This document shows positions 22,288 through 36,455 of a stretch of DNA of 64,000 nt, in pieces. The notes under the pieces are model-generated. The model had not been told where the DNA came from. It was given only the letters and a program-made list of their open reading frames with translations, and did no database searches. The stretch spans positions 34,130,538 through 34,194,537 of the forward strand of contig CAIIXF020000007.1 of NCBI GenBank assembly GCA_903813345.2. Direction: 5' to 3'. The stretch's first letter is position 1. Each line of letters opens with the position of its first letter. A program made the translations under genes and the position numbers. Source of the DNA: Owenia fusiformis. Lineage: Eukaryota > Annelida > Polychaeta > Sabellida > Oweniidae.

Positions 22288-25200
22288 CTACAACAAAGGT
22301 CTTACACATTGAGGACAATATACACATAGATAGATATCTTTAAGATTTAATTTAGAAATAATACCCAAAGAATAATCAGTTATCAGTTATAGGCATCTGT
22401 TAAACCAAGTAAAGGCTCTAAATTGTCAGATCAATCTGTCAAACCATTTTGCATAAAATCGAGACAGGACTTCACAGTTTTCTGGAGAAAAATCCAATTT
22501 TAGATTTCTGTTCTTGATTTTCATACAAAGAAACATTCCTGAAAATCTTATATCAATTCATCAAATGGTTTGCCTAGAAAAACATATAACAAGATTGATC
22601 AAGACAACGTCTGCCTGTAAGATTTTGTTTGTCCAAAGCTTCATTGGATTTACCTACTGCATTCAAATGTTTCTATGACAGCTGCACCTAATGTGATAAT
22701 AAAACCCATTAAATTGATTGAAACTTGTTCGATAATTCAGCAAAGCAAATACTATCATTCCCAGACAGACAAGCCCTTTGGAGAAATGTCAGCGGTGATG
22801 GGCAATAAAATAGTTAGAAAAGATATGAAATGAGAAAGCATAATGATATGCATTGGATAAAAGCTCAAATATGGAGAATATCAGAGAGAATTAAACAATT
22901 CATTTTGCGCATCAATGAACATAATGCAACTTGGAAAAATCTTCAAAACTGTGAATAATTGCAACTTAATTCAATCACTAGAAAGTTAAATGCTTCAGTG
23001 CTTTGGGGAATTTAGGAATGGGTCATTAATCCCTTGAAATGCAAGCAAAAAGCTAAATGGGTGAATCAATTGAAACGACTGGATCAGCACCAATTGAAAT
23101 TATTGAAATGTTTCAAACAGCCTGTTAGTCAAACAACAAGCATTCATTTTTCAACTTTTTTGTTTTGGCCCAAGCCCTGGTTAGACGAGACTTAAGACAC
23201 ATAATTATAAATAAAAATGCACAAAATGATTAAGATTAAAAGAATAGATGAAACTATTGAATTATAGTTCAAACAATTGAAAAGGTTGAAACCAAGTTCA
23301 TAGTGATACAACAATGCTTTAGATATGTGGAAAGTAACTGTTTTCATGACATCACGATAATTGGATATATTATCTTCAAAATAAAAAGAGAAATGCAGTT
23401 CTGATCTTAAAGTTATTCAGTAGTAAAGATGAAATAAATAGCACCACTGATACTTGATTCACAAATGGGATGTTTCAATTCAGAAAATTATCAAAAAGAA
23501 ACATGTTAGATTTATTGACAAAATTTGAAATGATTCTCATCAATTAAAAGCCAAAGAAAATACATAAGTAATTTGAATGAAATTTTCATAGATATGCCAC
23601 ATTGCCGAAATTGAGTGAGATTATTAGATAGGTAGACAGATATCTGAGCTACAATATTTCCCACATGAATTAAGTCATGTTTGGAAAATGTATATAAAAT
23701 ACATGTACATTATACATAAGATTCAGGAGTTAATACCAAAGATGTTGAAGGATACTTGAGAATTGGCCAAGGCAACAAATCAATGGTGTCTCACACATCT
23801 GTCAGTGTCTTGTACTCTCTGATGCACAAATTTTTGTCATTCACAGGGAGTTTTCCACAGTGATTGGATTATCATAGGTTAACTGATACTTTTTTCTTTG
23901 TAGAATTTATTTTTTTGCTGCTTTGATTTTAAGTGAGCGAAAACAAGCTTTTCTAAAATGTTCAATACAGTCTAAGTTATAGTTTCATTCTTCCGTGGAC
24001 TTTCTAATCACAATATAAGCAATATATTCTTCTGCTTTCTAAAGTATGAATTGATAATCAATATTAATCGTGTAACCTCTATTAAAACATGTCAGTACAG
24101 TTGTTAGTTGCAATCCTTTTTACTCAATTGATCCCATTATCATTACTTATCACAGATTTCCAAAAAGTGTTTTTCAAAATAACAGTAAAATCTGTATATG
24201 AATATATAATACAAAATGATTTATTGTTTTTTGTCCTTCCCTTTGTGGTTATGAAATTATTATATAAAAGCTTTTAGATTCTTTTTGGTAAACTATGGAG
24301 GATGATATCCTGTGGGAGAGCCTTAATGTTGCCAACCACATTTGTCATTGTCATGGAAACATGCTGATTTATGAATATAAAGATATCATTTACAAAAATG
24401 AGTAACATATTGCTTTAGATCTTAAAGAAATTGAGTATTACAGAATTCTTGTTAAAGGCTTAGGCCATCCAGTTAAAACATGCATTAAAACACCCTCCTC
24501 TTTCATGCTTCCCTGATTTTCATGATTGCATTTTATCTCTAACACTCATACATAATGATAAAATGACAGATAACAAATGGAAAGAGTTGGCAAATAATAA
24601 TATGTTTACTGACTATCAATTATGAATGTCACGCCTCTAATGCTGATGTTCTAACAATAAAGGAAGACAATGGTCACTTTCCAGTGTGATTTCACCCATG
24701 TGAAACCTTCCAAAAGCAAGATGGAATATTCAACCCTGGGTTCATTAGCTATTAGTACACTTCCCTCTCAGGTTAGGACTGATCATTTAACAGCCTGCAC
24801 TGCACAGAAGGGTAACAGATTCAATTAACAGGTTTTACCCACAATATTAAGAGTAATTTTATAATGTTATATAATAAATACCCTTTGCATATATTGACAA
24901 AAAAAAGATTATAATAATTGATTGTATGATTGTGGTAAGATAGAAGATAGTACAATGTCAGTTGATGGATTATAACATTTCAAAAACACTCACTGGAATA
25001 TTATTAGCTACTGTAACAGAGGGGAGATTATATTATGTTATGTTAGATAATCAAATTAAATAGAATTTTATTTTATTCAAATTTTGGTAAAAAGCTTTTT
25101 TCATGAATATTAGTGAGATAACTTGCTAGATTTAAGGATATTTTTTCCGAGCCCATTTTGAGTTATGTTTATTCAGAAAAATATTGCTATTCTCAAATGT

Positions 25201-26508
25201 TTAATTGCCATTCAATTAGGAATGAAGTGTAAAATTAGTATAATCATGAGTGAAGATTTTGGTATTATTGTATTGTGCTGTAAGGTTGCATCTTATGTTG
25301 GGGCTATTTTGGATACCTGATTTTTAAGTACCTATCTTAAGAAATGATCTGCAAACTGTGCAGTGATGTACTGATATATGTAAAAGGTGAAAATATGAGA
25401 ATCAGTTTGGGTCTCATCTATTCATAAAAGTATGATGAAAACTACCAAACTACTGAACTGAAAGGTCAAAAACAGTGAATGGATCAGAAAAGTTTTGAAA
25501 CTGTCAGAGCCCAGACCCTTGATATAAAACTAAAAGAATCACAAATAAAAAGTTAATGTAGCAACAACCTGGATTAGTAGATCCCCACTGAACAAAACAT
25601 GTTATCAAGCTCATCCCATGCCTATTTAGTGCCTCTAAAATTTTAACATAACCCAACAACTGTTTTTAGAGTTATTAAAGATTATGTTTTTGTATGAAAA
25701 TGGAAAGCCATATTGGGCAGAGATTCTATTCCCATATATCAGCCTAGAAAGTTTGAACCAAATTTGTCTTTCCAATATTTGAGCTATCATCCAGACAGAT
25801 GTATGAATGAAGACAGACTACTTCTTTATATTCCTACTCAAACTTTGTTCGGTAGGATAAACATGCTATCCTGATGAAATTTGAACAAATAAATCAAGAT
25901 TTTCAATTGTTGAGAAAACAGAAATGTGAGGTATACATGTAATAATACAGATCCCAAAGGATTTAAGTGAACATTTCTAAAATTTCTGTAATACCCAAAT
26001 GCATATACTGCATATAAATGACAGAAAATATGAGCATAAATCATTTTTGTACTTATTTAGATGTCCCACCCTGGGCTCATTAACTCAACAAAATAGCTAC
26101 AACCATGTAGCAGTCAAACAAAATGGAGATTTGAATGGGTTTGATTACCATTAAGAGTATACTATCAGTAGTATGAACGTGTCTTTTCTCTGCCTGTCAC
26201 TGTTTCTTCTCTTTTTGGAAAGAAAAATTGCTTGACTTCTGCTGACAATATTTTCAAGGGGTAGACAGTGGGATGTTTCATTAAAATACTTATAAATATA
26301 ATATCACAGATAATGCATAAAGAAGAGCATTAAAGATAATGGAAATACAAGACCAATATTAACACACACACACATGCAAATTGATATAAAATGACACATT
26401 AGTCACAGAGTATACATAAATTGCAAATTGTAACTTCATATGCAACCTTTAGGAGCACAAGGCTGCTAACTGAACAGTGATTTTCTTGTAATAATAACAA
26501 AATATTAC
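22288..26508. other. GALNT intron between anchor and stem exons
   Basis: AT-rich and largely featureless. Around 25.68-25.86 kb there is a very decayed relative of the host repeat (AAAATGGAAAGCCATATTGG-like module, GACAGATG tract, CTTTGTTCGGTAGGATAA end). Confidence 0.5.
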
Positions 26509-26716
26509 CTTTTGGTAAAATGGCATCTAAAAGACCTGCGGATTTCTTTGGTGGATTTCCTGCAACCCCACCAGGGGCTACTTCTCGATTCTGGTCGCAT
26601 GAAGGATTAGATGCACAGTCTGTATAATACATGAGTAATACAACGTCCAATAGGAACCATACCATCGATGTGGCAATAATCACTTTACAATATTGGTACC
26701 TTAATCTCGACCCCAT
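26509..26716 (-). CDS. Polypeptide GalNAc-transferase, exon 1 (start and membrane anchor)
   Basis: First coding exon (208 nt) of a GT27 polypeptide N-acetylgalactosaminyltransferase most like GALNT1/GALNT13. The enzyme starts mucin-type O-glycosylation by moving GalNAc from UDP-GalNAc to Ser/Thr in the Golgi lumen. A short cytoplasmic tail ends in YCKVIIATS, and a hydrophobic signal anchor spans about residues 10-30, as in type II Golgi proteins. The stem then begins. The first ATG is chosen because the YCKV-ATS-W-LLD pattern matches the family N-terminus and no better start lies upstream in frame. The donor is GTAATA after LPK. Twelve coding steps in this window give 564 codons before the lectin remainder. 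All junction phases agree and no disruption is visible, so the gene appears intact. Confidence 0.93.
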
Positions 26717-29488
26717 ATTGTCTCTGTAGCAATTTCAGTAATATCCGTGAATTGACTAGTAGAGTTATTATTTTATTTTCCCGTAATATCTTGGTTTTCC
26801 AAATCTCTTAGCAGAGATCAAGTTTGGCTTTCAGTTTCCAATTTAACCTAGCATGTTATTATCCACAAATGCCAGATGAATATCATATTAGACAGTATAT
26901 CATGAAATCCCAACTGTCTTCTCTATGATAATCAAAACTATCAACTTTGGTTTCCAGTCTACTATCAATTCTATTTTAAATTAATAGAAATTCCCCTGAT
27001 TAATTGCTTTTTGTTATTTTGATTCTTGTTGAAGATTCTGTCCTTAGTATGATATTGCAGCTTACAATGGTGTCAGTTGAAATAATGTTTCTATTTTTCA
27101 GCCCACATACAAACTGTAAAAAGGTGCGATTCAAACTGCAGAGTATCGTATCAGCATGCGCTTCACTTGTCCATCATTAGTCCAACTGTAAGAATTTCCC
27201 CTGCAAGTAAAAATACAACACTATGTATAGTTATAACAATTTTAGGCATCATACTTGAACCTGTGATAATTTTACAAAGTGGACGGCTGATAAATAGCAA
27301 CAGATTTTATCTTGAATGCTTATTTGCAGTAATGATATTCTTGATAATTTTTCATGGCAGATTTGGTTTTCTTTTTTGACAATTCTGACACTGAGGTCTA
27401 ATTTATTGATGACTGAACTCGAACAAAATGAAAAAAAAATATTCGTTCTCTGAAAATTATTACATTGACTGATCCAGACAAAACCTTGCATGGTATCCGG
27501 ATGTCCTATACTGTGAGACTTAAATTATTGTTGCATTCATTGTGTCAAAATAGGTCACTCTGCTCTCTTTAATATGATAATAATGATTCTGCCAACATTG
27601 ACCAAGTGGGTGTAAGGATTCATGTATGGTGTTGAAATAATATTTGTCAACACCTGCCATTTGTAAAAGATGCCAGCCACCGAACGCTACCCACAAAAAA
27701 GTTTGGGACTAAGGAACTGATATCTCAAGCTAAAAGCCCCTACCTGGCACCATACTCAGTAACAAGAGCAGTCCATTTTTGTAACTAGATGAACAGTTAT
27801 AAATGAGGGGAATTTCTAGATTAGTGAAGCAACCTTTTATCCTCAACTTCCAAAGAAAAATGTTACTTAATGCCCTGCTCCTTGCATGCAAAAAACCATA
27901 ATGAACTCAGGTGTGGCTAGATATGACTTGCCATATTATATTACAATCTTGCATGTTATAATTTCATGAAGCAAAATCAATCTATTATTATAAAGGATAG
28001 CTAACCTTGTATATTGATGTGGAAGATATTAAAGGTAGCTACATAATACTTCAAGTATCAAATTCTAATTTACCCAAGACAGAAATGAATTATGGCTTCA
28101 TATAAGGATTCTTTTTCTAATTATGATACAATGTTAACTCTAATAGGTGCGGTGTAACAGCTTACAGTGCACCTGTGTTAGACCTGTATGTGAAAGATTG
28201 AATGATAAATGAAGATTAACTGGAGAAGGAGAATGAAATCTAAATGCAGAAAACCTGGTCATTACTTTGCATATATAAGCAATAGAAATGTAAGGAATCC
28301 AGTTTTAGATTGAGATGAGCCAGAACTACCAGAGATATAGCACATTCTTGTATCTGCTGAATAATCAAGCAAAGTGGCTTGAAAATGGATGTAAACAAAT
28401 GTAGCTGATCATGTTATCAGTTAGCAGTTTCACACCCAAGTGAAGGTAAAGAAAACACATCTTTCTTGTTAACAGATTCTGTACCTTACAAAGCCATATA
28501 GAATTCTGTGTACAAGATGATGACATCATCATAAAACAGGATATCTATGATACTTGAAGGACTTTCGTGACATGACATTAACATGACAAAATAAGCTAAA
28601 TGCAAATTGTTAGAAAAATGTAACATATTGCTACACTTAACAATCGCCATATACTGAGCATAAAAAATAGTACACATAACAATATATGTCTGTCACTATT
28701 TGTCTTGGTGATGCAATAAAGATCAAGTTCAATGAATGCCTTTTTTAACAGTGGACATACAGTATAATATAAAAGGTAATTGTCATCTACATCAATAATT
28801 CTGTTGCTACCTGGAGTGAGGTTCAAAATTCTATGACTGGAATACAGATCAAAACCCTGAGAAATCTTTGGAATAATGGCAAAACTTGATTATTAGAGAG
28901 AATGATATGAGTACAAAACCTTTGTAGAAGCAGTTGTATGATTATTAAATTTTCATGAAAAATATAGATTGTATATGTGCTTGAAACAAAAATAAGATGA
29001 ACACGTCACATTATATACTATACATACAAAATGTATCATCAGCTTTTAAATAAATAATGAACCGATAAAGTCATAAATTACCCTTAACTTCAGAAATTAG
29101 AAAAAATCCCAAGAGTAGCGGATCCCATCAAATAAAACATATTTTATCAGAACACTTATCATTTTGTCCATTTCATCATACTGATAACCAGGTTGTAATA
29201 TTGGCTCCCTTTTGCAAAATCTATATCCATGACATAACAAGATACCATATTAGACAATCCTTCTTGAGTAGAGGCCATAAGGCATCAATCTTTAAATTAG
29301 ACAAAACCTAATAAATGGTTTTTGAGTTATCATGACTTGTATTTCTCTTAAAAATGGAGGCACTTTTGAATAAGGGAATTGCTATGTGGCTGAATAAAGC
29401 TGAATAAATAGATGTCAGCACTTGATTTGATTTGTTTTGGTTGGGCCAGACTAGGCTTCAATATAAAACAAGGCATTAACATGACAAA

Positions 29489-31512
29489 ATGTCACCACCT
29501 AAAACAATTTGGTCAATTTAAAGCAAGTTGAAAAAATACCTCTTTGACTTTTTTTGACATGGAGAAGGTCATTGAAGGTCAAATGTCAAATGTAAAGTCA
29601 GATTTGAACTTCTGAGAACATGTAGATGATTTTGAAAAAAAAATTAAGTAAATTTGAAGCAAGTTGAAAAAATACCTTTTTGACCTTGAAAAGGTCATTG
29701 AAGGTCAAATGTCAAATCTAAAGTCAGATTTGAACTTCTGAGAACATGTAGATGATTTTGAAAAAAAAAATTAGTCAATTTGAAGCAAGTTGAAAAAAGA
29801 CCTTTTTGACCTTGAGAAGGTCATTGAAGGTCAAAGGTCAAATCTAAAGTCAGATTTGAACTTCTGAGAACTTGTTAAGTCAAATTTGAACTTCTGAAAA
29901 GATGTAGATGATTTTGAAAAAGAAATTGGTCAATTTGAAGCAAGTTGAAAACAGACCTTTTTGACCTTTTTTGACCTTGAGAAGGTCATTAAAGGTCAAA
30001 TGTCAAGTCAGATTTGAACTTCTGAGAACATGTAGATGATTTTGAAAAAAAAAATTAGTCAATTTGAAGCAAGTTGAAAAAAGACCTTTTTGACCTTTTT
30101 GACCTTGAGAAGGTCATTGAAGGTCAAATGTCAAATCTAAAGTCAAATCTAAAGTCAGATTTGAATTTCTGAGAACATGTAGATGATTTTGAAAAAAAAA
30201 TTAGTCAATTTGAAGCAAGTTGAAAAAAGACCTTTTTGACCTTGAGAAGGTCATTGAAGGTCAAAGGTCAAATCTAAAGTCAGATTTGAACTTCTGAGAA
30301 CTTGTAAAGTCAAATTTGAACTTCTGAAAAGATGTAGATGATTTTGAAAAAAAAACAGACAGACCTTTTTGACCTTTTTTGACCTTGAGAAGGTCATTAA
30401 AGGTCAAATGTCAAATCTAAAGTCAGATTTGAATTTCTGAGAACATGAAGATGATTTTGAAAAAAAAATTAGTCAATTTGAAGCAAGTTGAAAAAAGACC
30501 TTTTTGAACTTTTTGACCTTGAGAAGGTCATTGAAGGTCAAATGTCAAATCTAAAGTCATATTTGAATTTCTGAGAACATGTAGATGATTTTGAAAAAAA
30601 ATATTTAGTCAATTTGAAGCAAGATGAAAAAATACCTTTTTGACCTTTTTTGACATTGAGAAGGTCATTGAAGGTCAAATGTCAAACCTAAAGTCAGATT
30701 TGAATTTCTGAGAACATGTAGATGATTTTGAAAAAAAAATTTAGTCAATTTGAAGCAAGTTGAAAAAAGACCTTTTTGACCTTTTTTGACTTTGAGAAGG
30801 TCATTGAAGGTCAAATGTCAAATCTTAAGTCAAATCTAAAGTCAGATTTGAATTTCTGAGAACAGGTAGATGATTTTGAAAATTTTTTTTAGTCAATTTG
30901 AAGCAAGTTGAAAACAGACCTTTTTGACCTTTTTTGATCTTGAGAAGGTCATTGAAGGTCAAATGTCAAATCTTAAGTCAGATTTGAATTTCTGAGAACA
31001 CGATGATCTGAGATCAGATGATTTTGAAAAAAGAATTTAGTCAATTTGAAGCAAGTTGAAAACAGACCTTTTTGACCTATTTAGACCTTGAGAAGGTCAT
31101 TGAAGGTCAAATGCCAAATCTAAAGTCAGATTTGAAGGTCAAATGTCAAATCTAAAGTCAAATCTAAAGTCAGATTTGAATTTCTGAGAACATGTAGATG
31201 ATTTTGAAAAAAAATTTAGTCAATGTGAAGCAAGTTGAAAAAAGACCTTTTTGACCTTGAGAAGGTCATTGAAGGTCAAATGTGAAATCTAAAGTCAGAT
31301 TTGAACTTCTGAGAACATGTAGATGATTTAGAAAAAAATTGAAGTCAATCTAAACAGTATTTGTTAAGTTATAGGAAGTTGTAAGAAATTGTTACAGACG
31401 CCGGACGCCAACCTCCAACCTCCAACCTCCAACCACCAACCGCCAACCACCAACCGCCGTCGCAAAAAAAACGGAGACCATAACAATATGTCACCACTTT
31501 TGGTGGTGACAT
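29489..31512. repeat. Satellite-bearing repeat rich in AGGTCA half-sites
   Basis: More than ten tandem units of about 130-170 bp run from about 29.51 to 31.34 kb. Units combine TTGAAGCAAGTTGAAAA, TGACCTTGAGAAGGTCA, TTGAAGGTCAAATGTCAAA and GAACATGTAGATGATTTTG. The array is enclosed by ATGTCACCAC at 29489 and a terminal hairpin (ATGTCACCAC, loop TTTTG, GTGGTGACAT, 31488-31512), preceded by a CCAACCTCCAACC tract. A degenerate shorter relative lies at 59848-59985, so the array sits inside an interspersed repeat. The units carry dense nuclear-receptor-like half-sites. Confidence 0.9.
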
Positions 31513-32099
31513 AAAAAACTACAATAGTCTCTAAATTTCATGATTTCAAAAATGTTGGTTGAATCTGTCTGAAACTCGAATGGCATACTCTGGGATGACC
31601 CTGTCAATGTATATAATGTGATTTATCATGAAAATTTTGGTTGTTGAATGAATAAACCAAGGTTTTAAAGAATTTTAACATTGCATCAATTCAGATTTGG
31701 CACATACTTTTATTAGAAAAGTTGAAAAAGTCATGGAAAATGATTTAAATGCCATAACTGTATAAATCAAAATTATTATTTTGAAAAAATGTTTTCACTG
31801 AATTTAAATTTGCTAGTAAAAGAAGGAAAAGAAACTCGTTATAGAGATTTCAAAGCTATAGAAATCCATCTATTAGGCAGCCATACTGGAAATTCTTTCT
31901 AAGCCTGGTCCCATTTCTATGCAGCATTAATCAATTATTTTTTTAAAAATCTGATTGAAAAATAGTAGACATTTTGAAATTGGTGGAGATTTTGAAAAAG
32001 GTTTTCTTTGGCAGAGGTCCTTTGACTCTAAGACATCAATATATAAAATGTGTATGATATACTTAATCATGAGGTCATTAAAGTGCCCGATAAAGTATA

Positions 32100-33130
32100 A
32101 AATGCGCATGCGTCCAGGTGTTGATAAACTATAAATAGCGAAAATCCAGGGTTTGTCACCACAAGGTAAGCCAGGACGTGTTGAGAGAACAGCTAGTGTT
32201 GATATTGAATTTATATGTAGCCAGATAAGTTTCCTTATTGAAATTACATATGGTTATTAGCAATACTTTGTAGATGCTAAATAATAAAATATTTAGAGTA
32301 TATATGAGAGAAATCGGTCATTTCGAACCTGTTGAAAAGTTTGTGGCTCTCGGCTACACCGGGGAATTTACTTCCATGAGTACACACATAAATGTGGGGT
32401 TCCCCAAGAGGTACGCGACAAGGTGACCTGGCATCAAATGTGCGACTAAATGCTACTATCGAGAAGATAAAATAACGAATACGACAATAAGTTATTGCAT
32501 GTGACAATTCCGAGCCTTCATCTCACTGAAGTATTTTGAAGTGAAAATAGGGTTTTTGTTTTGATACATGGATTCAGATGAATGTAACTTTATTCTGACA
32601 ACAAATCAAAACTGAACAAAATTGATTGTACGAAACAGACAATTTATTGTTTTCCAATGTTTTGATTGGCTAAACGAATGAAACCAACAAATTATGACAT
32701 GTAAAATGACAATTTTGAAATGTAAAATTTAAAAGTGACAAACACAACCTCCCTATCCACTCTTTTGGAGCCCTAGTAAATTAGTAATATGTACATGCAG
32801 CAGTGGTAGTGTGCAGCTTATTATCACACTACGCTTTGTATTCTAAAGCCTGTTGTTTGTAATTACACTGTTCACTCAACGTATGTTTTGTGTGTGGGCA
32901 GTCAACGATAATCATTGTTTTATCCCGGTTATATGACCTCGGCAATTATAAAAAACCGTACTAAACGAAAAAACGCAAATAAGAGAAAGCTTTCACACAC
33001 ATATAAAAAATGAACCAGTCTAATCCGCCAGTATAAACTCTGTGCTATACGTAGCCGGGTCAGGCGCACACTTTAAAGTTACTTAGTAAATCTCTGGAGC
33101 AGGATAAAGGAGAAACTATAGACGAGGTAA
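32100..33130 (+). promoter_or_regulatory. Possible promoter cluster
   Basis: The first part has TGCGCATGCG (NRF-1-like, about 32103-32112), then CTATAAATAG (about 32129) and a consensus donor CAAG/GTAAGC about 30 bp later. A second TATA-like ATTATAAAAA lies near 32945, and another donor-like GACGAG/GTAATG near 33126. I cannot connect either to a coding exon, so this may be an alternative or antisense promoter, or chance. Confidence 0.25.
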
Positions 33131-35234
33131 TGAGTTTTTTAAATGACATCAATTTTGTAAAATAAAATGACATCAACATGTCAGAGTTGTGTTCAAAATA
33201 CAAAATAAGTATAAAATGCAACATTCAGAATCATATATTTGCATATATTTGGTGAAAAGGGAGTGAATAAGCAAGAACAGAGCAATTTTTCAAGCAACAT
33301 AATGAAGCTATATCTGAACTGTGTTCTTGAATAGAAAATGACAATGACATATTTGCCCATCTCTCACTGCTTGAAATAACCAAATCACATTTCTGAATGG
33401 TAAAAACATGATGTATAGGAGTCAACAATTTTCAATCCACGAGATACATCTTCTAAAGTCGCCTGTTCTTAAAATCTCAAATTTAATGATGGCTCTTCTT
33501 CTTAAAAACACAAAATGATGATGTTTAGATGTCACATAATCATATTACATTACTTAATAAAGAAAATAAAGGGAGAAATATAAAGTAATTCTCCCCCTGG
33601 ATAAGTATCATCGATTTGCCTGTTTCCACTACTTAACATTGAGCACTTTGTTTGAACTGTCTTTGCAATGATTTTTACAATTTGATATAGCATCTTGAAA
33701 TAGCTTGCAATAATGATGTATTATGTCAAGCATGGTGGTGCTGCATGAAGGTGACAGGACATGATATTAAGGCCAACAGAAAATATGCACAGCGTCAATG
33801 AAGAATGAAAGGTACTAAAAGTAATTATCAAGGACACTCCCTTTCTATTGCCACTTTGACTATGGGTGTAGAAAGAGACATGAATATAAGGCTACAATAC
33901 AAATACAATACAAAGTAAATACATGTACATGAATGTTATAAATATTTTTCTGTAAACTCAAAAGTAGCACATTAAAATTTTTGTCAATGGTAAGTTCAGT
34001 CTGATATACACCTCATTGAATGCATGGAAATTACCCCATGAAATTATATGTCAATGTATTTAGGAGACTGACATAAATCTAAGACATTTTTATGGCTGTG
34101 ATAATATTGGAATAGTCCTTATAGAAAGCTGAGGCAGTTCACATAAACGAAATATCAAAAGTTCAGAATAAGTGTATAAAGAGTCGACCCAAAGATCATA
34201 ATGAACATTCCTGATACAGATGACCTTAGATATATCAAGGGTGAAATTGGGGATAAAGCTATTTTAAAACATGTAAAAAGAAAATCTAATAATTTATTTT
34301 TTAACTTTGATGTTTCGTTTTATCAAATGAAATAACTTACTCCATGCAAATGATATTATACCTATTGCACGGAATGGGTTATTTTTTGACATAACGATAC
34401 ATCTGGGTTAAAAGATCCCAATCTGTATAAATGCTAATAGACTTTCCAAAAACTCAATATTTGTAAATAATAATAATAAGAACTGCAACTATGCTTCTTT
34501 TCTATTACTTCAAAATGCAAATGAGTTTAAGGTGATATTTAAGTTTGAAGCTGTGAAAGAGACATCACATTATGTTTGGATAACAAAATATTCCCATAAC
34601 CTGATAAACCAATGCTTATTTGTGCTGGCCTAACAAAACAAATCTGCTGTTAGAGAATCCATGAATCAATGTTTCCCTTTGAATGAACATTTAGAGACAG
34701 AATTCATATTTTCAACAATTGCCAATGTAAGAGTGATGTATTTTTTTAATTAACAAAAATGCTAGGTTGTATCATCCAATACTACAAAAATACCACAAAA
34801 TATTGGATTTATTCTCTAATTTGAGAAAAATTCATGAAAAATTGATGTGAGATAAGATATTTTATATGGTAATAGAAGATAGGGCCTCTTGGGAACTATA
34901 ACATGGGATTGTTAGAATGATGTTTATAGCAGTAATCTCCTCTCATTATTCCAAGAAACCTTTAACATTAATTCTTATTTTCCAATTTTCACAATGAATA
35001 CCCTTTGTTATTACCCAACCTTCAGTACACTCTTTAAATTTTTAAAATTACTTGATCAAGCTAACATATATTTCACTTTCAAACCCCAAATCTTAGGTCA
35101 CGAATACTGCTACATATGTTTGAATAGTTCGATTTCAATTTTTAGAAGATATAATCCTTTGCAAATACTCGTAATTAGTTTCAAAATCAACTATAATGAT
35201 CCATTTATATCGTTCAAGAGATCTGATATGCATT

Positions 35235-35398
35235 GAAAGATGGGGAATATTTCATAGAAAAATGGGGAATATTTCATAGAAAGACAATGAATATTTCATA
35301 GAAAGATGGGGAATATTTCATAGAAAGGCAAGGAATATTTCAGAGAAAGATAAGAATTATTTCGTAGAAAAGGAAGAAATATTTCAGAGAAAGACAAA
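35235..35398. repeat. 22-bp tandem repeat
   Basis: About seven copies of a unit near GGGGAATATTTCATAGAAAG, degenerating towards the right. No function is apparent. Confidence 0.8.
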
Positions 35399-36354
35399 AA
35401 TATTCTTCACAGCCTGTTGGTCTAGATGAGAGATGTGATTTATCAACAAGACTGAAAAGGCAGTAATATTACAGTATTACTGTATATTGATTTGTATTTG
35501 ATATAATCTTAAGTGCCTTTTTGGATTTATGTATCAGTTACAGAGTAATGTAAATATAGATTAAACCCATCAATTGTCAGCGTGTCCTGCTATTATAAGG
35601 TCACTTGGTGACAATTCAGGGAATATCAGACAAATTATGTCAAACAGTTTTTGATTGGTTAGGCCATTGCCCTAGGGTTTAGATTCTTTATGAGCATATT
35701 TTACGGAGGTGAATTCACCAAGCTTGATCAGGTTGACTCCATAAACATACTTCAGATGTGGATCATTTCAACTAAACAATCATTAATTTAGATGGACTCA
35801 GATCTCAAAAAATGCTCCAAATATATAACTTCAGTTTATAATTTCTATTCATTTCAGTTATCAGCTTAACATATATATGAGCATCATATCAAATTATGAC
35901 ATCTCCTTTTTTGCAAAACAAATAAAATGTCAAGACTTTTATTGATATATGGGTGAATGAGTTTTCTCTTTTATTTAAAAAATGATTTTTAGCAACAAGA
36001 TGACATTTTGGCAAACTTTCTATCAATAATATACAAGTTCATGTGACATATTTTAATAGTTTGTAATATTAACTAAATGATTTCTGGTAAGTCTATGTAT
36101 ATTTATATCCCCCTGGTTAACTTGAAACCAAGGCTACATTTCCTGAAACACTGAGTAGATAGTCATAAAACCTGCCCCCAAGAGTCACTTTAAGTGGTAG
36201 GGAAATATTAAATACATAAAACATTAATAAGCATATTTTAGTCAGTTTACGGAACAATCTCATGCATAACCTTGTATTGAGGAAACAGTGAAATCAGGGA
36301 ACTGCCCGTGTCAATGAATAGAAGATCTAAACGAGAATTAAATAAAACACATAC

Positions 36355-36455
36355 CTGTATGTTCCTTGATGATAAAATCTGAGGTTAGGGCACCTATTCG
36401 ATGATGTCCCCTTTTGCTATACCATATTGGTCATGTTTATTCTCCAGTTTCTAAT
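36355..36455 (-). other. Candidate 5'-UTR exon of GALNT
   Basis: On the minus strand a strong acceptor (CATTTTTCAG) and a strong donor (ACATACAG/GTATGT) bound 101 nt. It has several ATGs but no long frame, so it would be non-coding leader. It lies between the candidate promoter near 37.7 kb and the start-codon exon at 26.7 kb. Support is from splice signals only. Confidence 0.35.

Larger units (their letters stand above)
26717..36354. other. 5' region or first intron of GALNT
   Basis: Lies between the start-codon exon and a candidate 5'-UTR exon. The satellite at 29.5-31.3 kb and the tandem repeat at 35.24 kb are listed separately. A fragment with GTAGCGGATCCCATCAAA near 29.12 kb recalls the start of the host repeat. 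The rest shows no coding exon I can support. Confidence 0.5.
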
